Assembly: GCA_012965445.1 (NCBI GenBank)
Contig: DTSJ01000201.1
Coordinates: 1 to 11,722, forward strand
Reading direction: 5' to 3'
Source: Candidatus Hydrogenedentota bacterium
GTDB lineage: Bacteria > Hydrogenedentota > Hydrogenedentia > Hydrogenedentiales > GCA-2746185
DNA length: 11,722 bases
Shown: piece after piece, positions 7,084 through 11,722 of the stretch
How positions within the stretch are numbered: position 1 is the stretch's first letter
Layout: each line of letters begins with the position of its first letter
Translations under genes and position numbers: made by a program
The notes under the pieces: generated by a model
What the model saw: only the letters and a program-made list of their open reading frames with translations
Databases searched by the model: none
Told to the model about the DNA's origin: nothing

Positions 7084-8424
7084 TCAATCCTTCAAAAACC
7101 GTTCCGTCCGCGTCGAATCAAAATAATCTACCCCCTCCACCGAATACTCAGTCATCATCAGCTTGTACCGAAGCCCCTCAAGCTCAACCTCAGCCCCATG
7201 CCGTCGACGCAGTACCTTGACATCTTCCGGATCAGGCCCGCCAACAAGGATCTCATGAAGAATCCGCCCGTCCATCGAATCCGGAATCGTATAGCCGACG
7301 ATGTGATGGATGGTCGAACTGAGATCCAGGTTGGCGGATGGCACATTGGATTTGAGTTTCCTCTTGATATCAGGGCCGAACGCTATAAAAGGTATACGCA
7401 GCGCGTAAGGGCTGGAGGTCCCCGATTCTCCCTCCCCGATTCTTGACTTGGTTCCCCGAATTCCATGGGCGTTCGGGGCATCGGTCCACACGGGTTCGAC
7501 GAGTATGTCGGGGGATGTTTCGTGGTTGATATAGACAGATTGGAACGACAGGGCGCCTTTGGCTTTTCCTTCGGGGTGGGTCACGCGAATTTGCTGGGTA
7601 TAGACTGCACCAATCCAAGAGGTCTTTTGGAGGAGCACCACGACTTCGCGGATTTTTCTGAGATCTTGGTTTTCGACGCTGATTTGGTTGTTCTTGATGA
7701 TCACGTCCTCTGAACTGTGGCTGGATTTGAGTCCACGCTGGATGAGCAAATCTGCGAGGCTGTGGGGTTCTCCGATAGGAGTAAGCGTCGAGCCGGAGGA
7801 CGTGATGAATAGATTCACGTCCATTTTTCGTTTCTTGTGTTCTTTGATGATGGTGCCGATCAGCGCGTCGATTTCGTTGAGTATCCGTAAATGTTCTGTC
7901 GAGCCGATTTCGTCTTTTTTGTCCCGACCAACGAACCAAAGGGTGATATATGGAGGCTTGTATTTGTCTGTGAAGTAGTTGTCGACGACCCAGGCGTTGC
8001 GATCAATGATCGACGTGATTTGAGACTGCGGCCTTGCAGCGTACAGGGCTCGAGAAAGGTTGGGCATTGACGCCGAAATGACTCTGTTCGGGTACTTTGC
8101 TTTGAGCCTTGCAGCGGGAAAGTCGACGGTATTGTCAACTATACCGTGCGTCCTGGGGTACGATCCCCGCAAGATTGAAACCGCGTTTACGATTGGAACG
8201 GCGGGGTATACTGCGTGATGACTGCTGAGAGAGACTCCTTTTCTCGCAAGCGAGCTCAAGTTCGGCATCTCAGCTCCGGTTACGAACTCCGGTCTAAGGT
8301 CTTCGATCACGATTAGGACGCAACGGTTCGGCTGTGCATGGGATATTGAATTTATAGCAAGGCACACTGACAGGGTAAGGAATACTTTGGATTTCGAGAT
8401 CCTGAATGATCGAGAGGGACGCAT
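7084..8424 (-). CDS. Exported phosphodiesterase/alkaline-phosphatase-superfamily protein, likely catalytically dead
   Basis: The start is ATG 8424 with GGAGG 8 bases upstream, 23 bases after the lipoprotein stop. Residues 1-30 are a signal peptide (VFLTLSVCLAINSISHA, cut after Ala30). The body follows the nucleotide pyrophosphatase/phosphodiesterase pattern: VLIVIEDLRPEFV (36-48), MPNLSSLARKGV, SHHAVYPAVPIVNAVSILRG (68-87), YPRTHGIVDN, then IPFIAFGPDIK and SMDGRILHE near the end. Active relatives have VDGLRPD, a Thr nucleophile (PTVTRVN or PTKTFPN), PDxxGH and TSDHG. Here these read IEDLRPE, PAVPIVN with Pro77 at the nucleophile place, RDKKDE (167-172) and TSSGST (208-213). Only NAHG (318-321) is kept. 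The nucleophile and most zinc ligands are therefore gone, although the frame is open for 446 residues. It may bind substrate or partners rather than hydrolyse. Codon bias switches inside the gene (see findings). Confidence 0.85.
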   Translation of the reverse strand: MRPSRSFRISKSKVFLTLSVCLAINSISHAQPNRCVLIVIEDLRPEFVTGAEMPNLSSLARKGVSLSSHHAVYPAVPIVNAVSILRGSYPRTHGIVDNTVDFPAARLKAKYPNRVISASMPNLSRALYAARPQSQITSIIDRNAWVVDNYFTDKYKPPYITLWFVGRDKKDEIGSTEHLRILNEIDALIGTIIKEHKKRKMDVNLFITSSGSTLTPIGEPHSLADLLIQRGLKSSHSSEDVIIKNNQISVENQDLRKIREVVVLLQKTSWIGAVYTQQIRVTHPEGKAKGALSFQSVYINHETSPDILVEPVWTDAPNAHGIRGTKSRIGEGESGTSSPYALRIPFIAFGPDIKRKLKSNVPSANLDLSSTIHHIVGYTIPDSMDGRILHEILVGGPDPEDVKVLRRRHGAEVELEGLRYKLMMTEYSVEGVDYFDSTRTERFLKD

Positions 8425-8447
8425 TTCCGTTACCTCCGGGATTGTTG

Positions 8448-8885
8448 CTAGTTGACAGGCTTTTCAGCCTTCACCATCTTAAAAGTACCGTTAATAAATT
8501 GGCTCGTATAAGATCCGTCAAAAACTTCCCCGCTGATCGACCCGTTCCAGTCAAACACCCCGCCGCTAGTCTCCCCCAAATCAACGGATCCTTTGAATAC
8601 TATCGTCTCACCTTCAGTCACTCCGGCAAGTTCAACGTCATACTCCCCGGACCCGCCAAACGTCGCAGAAAACACCGCGTCCCAAGTCCCGGCTCCAGAC
8701 GACTCGATCACGCACGTCAGCGCGCCCAGCGGATTGTTCGCATTCGGACCATACCAGCTCCCCTCATAGTATCCCGACGCATCCGGCCCGCCTCCTCCGC
8801 CACTCAAATGAGCACATCCCGGCGCGAATACAGTGACCAATAGCAACAGAACAGTGCTTATTCTCAAACTTATATGTTGAAACAT
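8448..8885 (-). CDS. Small Gly-rich lipoprotein, function unknown
   Basis: ATG 8885 has an ideal AGGAG 7 bases upstream, and the gene lies 33 bases after the M14 peptidase stop. The 145-residue product opens with a hydrophobic signal (STVLLLLVTVFAPGC), with Cys24 in a lipobox-like APGC; Ala rather than Leu at -3 makes it slightly atypical. A Gly linker (SGGGGGP, 28-34) tethers a domain of about 110 residues rich in Gly, Ser, Thr and aromatic residues, with alternating beta-strand patterns (YYEGSWYGP, GTWDAVFSATFGG, GETIVFKGSVDLG, FDGSYTSQFINGTFKMVK). It looks like a small beta-barrel or beta-sandwich at the membrane surface. I do not recognise the family. Its place between a peptidase and a phosphodiesterase-like protein suggests a joint envelope role. 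Confidence 0.8.
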   Translation of the reverse strand: MFQHISLRISTVLLLLVTVFAPGCAHLSGGGGGPDASGYYEGSWYGPNANNPLGALTCVIESSGAGTWDAVFSATFGGSGEYDVELAGVTEGETIVFKGSVDLGETSGGVFDWNGSISGEVFDGSYTSQFINGTFKMVKAEKPVN

Positions 8886-8918
8886 CTATTTACTCCTTCT
8901 CTATAAAAACATTTGTTA

Positions 8919-11507
8919 CTAAAGCGTACTCGCCTGAATCGCATTAAACAATATCCGAAAAGTCCCATGCGGCTGACCCCGTCGCTGAACTGAGATACCC
9001 AACAAAAGGATTTTACCCTCGCCGTACTCAACATCCAATATCGCAGGCTTACCCTTGATAATATCATCACCCCGAATCCACCCCGACTCCAGCAGCACCG
9101 TATCGGAATATCGTGAAACAACGGTGGTCGGATATCGCTCAAGAAGCTTCTTCTCCTTGTCCTCCTCCTCGCTGAAAACATCAAAAGCCTGCGAACGCGC
9201 AAAATATCCCGAATACCATTCCGGCATCCCCCACCCAACCGGATGCTCAGTATCCATACTCAAACGCAACACTGATCCCGGACAATAAAACTCATCAGTC
9301 GGCTTACCCAATACAAGGTTTTTCACCGGAATTCCAAACCGGTTAATCGGCAGATTCGAAGAAGCGTCCATACACACCAATGTTCCCCCGTTCAGCACAA
9401 ACTCCTGCAGCGCCACAACCCCCTTCTCGCCAATGCCCCCCGTAAATTCAGGCGCAGTACTGTCATCGGGATAGCCGTTTATGATCGACCGCACACCCAC
9501 CGAAGGCAAAATAATGCAGTCGAAGCGTTCTGCAAGGTTCCCCGCGCGAATCTCCGCATTGTAAATGCTCTGGAAAGGAACCTCGTGCGTATCCAGCGCC
9601 AGACGCGTCCACCCCTCCTCCATGCTGGCAGTCCAGGGATGATACAGTGCCGTGCGTGCGGCGACCGCTTTTACAACCGACTCCTCTTCCTTCAAAACCT
9701 TCGCCGCAGAAGCGTCAGCTACAATTTCCGTCGAAAGTCCCTCATTTATCTCCTCAAGCTTCTCCGGTAGAGCATCGGAATTCTCAAGGATAATCGTCCC
9801 CGGCTCAAGATCGCCGCCCCCTGCCCTGACAATATAGAAAGGCACATCATTTTCATGAAGCCGCGTCATCAACCGAAAGTCATCGTTCTTTCCAGGTCGC
9901 ACAATCCGCGTAGAAGCCGACGATGAATCCACCGAACCATCCGGAAATGGAATGCTACCCAGTTTCGCAGCCTCAACATTGAATCTGCCAGCCACCTCCA
10001 CATGACGAACACCCATCTGCAGCGGCAGCGTCCACCCCGCCATGTCGTAAGGTGGTTCAGCCGGTCCGCCCGGATACAACGAACGGTCCGGATACACCTG
10101 ACGCTCCATCATGTCCATCAAATGCGGACGAAACGGTTGCGCTGTATACATTATGAACGTGCCCTCTGGATACTCCACGCCGTCCGCCTCAAAAGCCTCC
10201 TCAGCCTGATGTACTTCAATCGCCGTAGCATCCAGTCGTTCAAGCATTTCGTAGGCCCGCCTCGGATCACGCTGATCCGGCGGCACAAGCCAGGCAAACG
10301 GCGGTTCGCTAAGCCCCTTCTCGATCGCATCCTCATTCATGTGAATGAAGTTACCTTGGAATCGATCGTGGTAGCGCGAAGCCAGCGTACACAGCGACAT
10401 CGCGATATCCAGTTCGTACTCAACAATGTCCCGCAGTCGCCACCAGCCCCCAGGCCATGGATCGGGAAAATTCGTCTTCACCGAATAATCCGGCATGCCA
10501 CGTCGAGAACCCCTCAGCTCCGATTTCCGCTGAAATACGGGGGAAGCAAGATTCACGCTCGCTGCCTCAGTAAGAATGCCCACCATGTTGTGTCGATAAG
10601 GAGTCGTCCTGAATCCCCCTGCCCACCAATTATCGTAAATAGCCGAATGCACCACCCCTTTACGCCCATTGCGCGAAAGGTCCCCTGCCATATGACCGCC
10701 AATAATCAGCAGCGTCTGATCAATAATCGGATGTACATTGAAATTCTTCGGATCGAAAAAAGGAGGCACAAACAATCGTGCTCCAGAGTTCCCCATCTGA
10801 TGCACGTCCCACACAATCGTAGGCAGCCATTCCTTGTACAGCACCTTCGTCGTATTCCGCGTTTCCAGCAGGTTCAGCATGAACCAGTCGCGGTTGTTGT
10901 CGTGCCCCGCATACTTCTGATACAAGCGCGGCATACTTGCTCGACCTTCCCACGGTTGTCCCAGCGACTTCTCATACCATTCCGCAACCATCACCTGACC
11001 GTCCGGGTTCGCGCAGGGAATCAGCAATACAATCGTATTGTCCAGAATCTCCCGAATCGCCTCCGAATCCTCAGTCACCAGCCTCCACGCAAGTTCCATC
11101 GACATCTGACTCGCCGCCGTTTCGTTCGAGTGAAGCTGGCAGTTAATCAGAATCGGCACCTTGGTATTCTGAATCAGATCAACACGCTCCGCATCATTCG
11201 CAATCATCCTCGGATCAGCAATCTTCGCCTGTGCGCGACGATGAGAATCAAGATTCGCCACCGTATCCGCCGTAGAAATCTCAGCCAGAATCATCGGACG
11301 CCCCTCAGTCGTCAGACCAATATCGCGCACAGCAATCCGGTCGGAATTCTCGCCCAAATGACGAAAGTATTCGACAATCCGCTCCCATTTCACCAGCTTA
11401 TAATCAGCCCCGACCTGATGCCCAAGAAACTCTTCAGGGGACTGAACCTGAGCGGATGCGATAGCTCCGCCAAAAACGAGTAATGCAGCAAATAGACCAC
11501 CGCGCAT
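8919..11507 (-). CDS. Secreted M14-family zinc carboxypeptidase with C-terminal amidotransferase-like region
   Basis: ATG 11507 has GGGAG 6 bases upstream and begins an 862-residue protein with a signal peptide (MRGGLFAALLVFGGAIASA, cut before Gln20). The peptidase domain spans about 35-390. Zinc ligands are His126 and Glu129 (LHSNET) and His236 (WDVHQMG). NPDG (167-170), Arg206 in NNRDW and Glu314 in ILTEAAS fit the substrate-binding and catalytic positions of M14 enzymes. All key residues are present, so it should be an active periplasmic or outer-surface metallopeptidase that trims C-terminal residues of peptides, with unknown specificity. Residues 618-644 (LYHPWTASMEEGWTRLAL) start a long C-terminal part, where FDCIILPSVGV and ALQEFVLNGGTLVCMDA (661-715) resemble a class I amidotransferase-like fold seen in this large subfamily. 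It is the first gene of a three-gene minus-strand run with the lipoprotein and phosphodiesterase-like protein. Confidence 0.92.
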   Translation of the reverse strand: MRGGLFAALLVFGGAIASAQVQSPEEFLGHQVGADYKLVKWERIVEYFRHLGENSDRIAVRDIGLTTEGRPMILAEISTADTVANLDSHRRAQAKIADPRMIANDAERVDLIQNTKVPILINCQLHSNETAASQMSMELAWRLVTEDSEAIREILDNTIVLLIPCANPDGQVMVAEWYEKSLGQPWEGRASMPRLYQKYAGHDNNRDWFMLNLLETRNTTKVLYKEWLPTIVWDVHQMGNSGARLFVPPFFDPKNFNVHPIIDQTLLIIGGHMAGDLSRNGRKGVVHSAIYDNWWAGGFRTTPYRHNMVGILTEAASVNLASPVFQRKSELRGSRRGMPDYSVKTNFPDPWPGGWWRLRDIVEYELDIAMSLCTLASRYHDRFQGNFIHMNEDAIEKGLSEPPFAWLVPPDQRDPRRAYEMLERLDATAIEVHQAEEAFEADGVEYPEGTFIMYTAQPFRPHLMDMMERQVYPDRSLYPGGPAEPPYDMAGWTLPLQMGVRHVEVAGRFNVEAAKLGSIPFPDGSVDSSSASTRIVRPGKNDDFRLMTRLHENDVPFYIVRAGGGDLEPGTIILENSDALPEKLEEINEGLSTEIVADASAAKVLKEEESVVKAVAARTALYHPWTASMEEGWTRLALDTHEVPFQSIYNAEIRAGNLAERFDCIILPSVGVRSIINGYPDDSTAPEFTGGIGEKGVVALQEFVLNGGTLVCMDASSNLPINRFGIPVKNLVLGKPTDEFYCPGSVLRLSMDTEHPVGWGMPEWYSGYFARSQAFDVFSEEEDKEKKLLERYPTTVVSRYSDTVLLESGWIRGDDIIKGKPAILDVEYGEGKILLLGISVQRRGQPHGTFRILFNAIQASTL

Positions 11508-11593
11508 AAGGAACTCCCTGATTCGAGATTCGATTGACGAACAAATGCAAACAACAGGATCGAGTTAACCACAATGTTTCGTCTATTTCAAGT

Positions 11594-11608
11594 TGCGCAG
11601 AACGCGCA
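11594..11608 (-). terminator. Weak stem-loop after the right-edge gene
   Basis: TGCGC and GCGCA form a perfect five-base stem around a five-base loop, 6 bases after the stop at 11615 in the minus direction. There is no clear T run after it, so it is at best a weak terminator. Confidence 0.25.
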
Positions 11609-11614
11609 CGCCGC

Positions 11615-11722
11615 CTACTTCTTAATCCGCACAAGGGCATTATAATCCGGCACCCCGGCCTGAGGCGAACGCCGATTCCGGTCAATGAGCACATTGCCCT
11701 CCGGCCAATGAATCTGAAGATG
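11615..11722 (-). CDS. C-terminal end of an unidentified protein (partial)
   Basis: A frame open from the right edge ends in TAG at 11615-11617 and gives the last 35 residues of a protein: HLQIHWPEGNVLIDRNR, then a Pro/Gly turn, and finally DYNALVRIKK. The wobble positions favour G and T, as in the other minus-strand genes, and the gene ends 107 bases before the M14 start, consistent with real coding sequence. The WPEG pattern is faintly reminiscent of the C-terminal ASPIC/UnbV motif of exported repeat proteins, but this is too little to assign a family. Confidence 0.55.
   Translation of the reverse strand, partial: HLQIHWPEGNVLIDRNRRSPQAGVPDYNALVRIKK

Noticed and set aside
10002..11483. 493-codon plus-strand open frame opposite the M14 peptidase
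   Set aside because: The product is extremely rich in Arg, His, Pro and Ile with no domain, while the opposite strand encodes a full M14 enzyme. It is caused by the wobble bias.
11508..11593. Promoter for the M14 operon (TTGAAA with a TTAACT-like -10)
   Set aside because: The -10 match is too weak to separate from background in this AT-richer stretch.

Overview
The window is a piece of a bacterial chromosome with densely packed genes, short overlaps or gaps, clear Shine-Dalgarno sites and some GTG and TTG starts. Signal peptides and a lipoprotein suggest an envelope-rich, probably Gram-negative heterotroph. The secreted M14 peptidase with a C-terminal amidotransferase-like region, the TPR protein and the bPH2 membrane protein would suit the PVC/FCB-type or Acidobacteria-like lineages. 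That placement is an inference with low confidence. There is no rRNA, tRNA, CRISPR array, integrase or transposase in view.

Layout, left to right. Positions 1-3834, minus strand, hold a succinate dehydrogenase operon in the order sdhC-sdhA-sdhB, followed 13 bases later by a TPR-like gene that runs off the left edge. The sdh genes overlap by one base at each junction (TAGTG, TAATG), so they are probably translationally coupled. A good sigma70-type promoter lies at 3888-3916. The anchor is a single five-helix SdhC with no SdhD, like mycobacterial Sdh1, with a Cys/His-rich loop. As given, sdhA is broken by one extra G in a seven-G run. Positions 4011-4575, minus strand, hold a small membrane-anchored bPH2-domain protein, also broken by one base, with its own strong promoter.

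Positions 4808-7060, plus strand, hold a two-gene operon: a tandem universal-stress-like protein and an ArsB/NhaD-type ion transporter. The USP-like protein has lost the usual nucleotide-binding glycines and probably acts with the transporter. Positions 7084-11507, minus strand, hold three genes for exported proteins: a large M14 zinc carboxypeptidase, a small Gly-rich lipoprotein, and a phosphodiesterase-superfamily protein whose catalytic residues appear lost. A fragment of another gene enters at the right edge (11615-11722).

The points most worth a second look are the pseudoenzyme at 7084-8424, which also switches wobble-base bias inside the gene near 7300; the Sdh1-type SdhC; and the two single-base frameshifts. 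Together with three long G runs these suggest either indel errors in the assembly or slippage-prone loci. I did not find a convincing wholly new defence or mobile system here.
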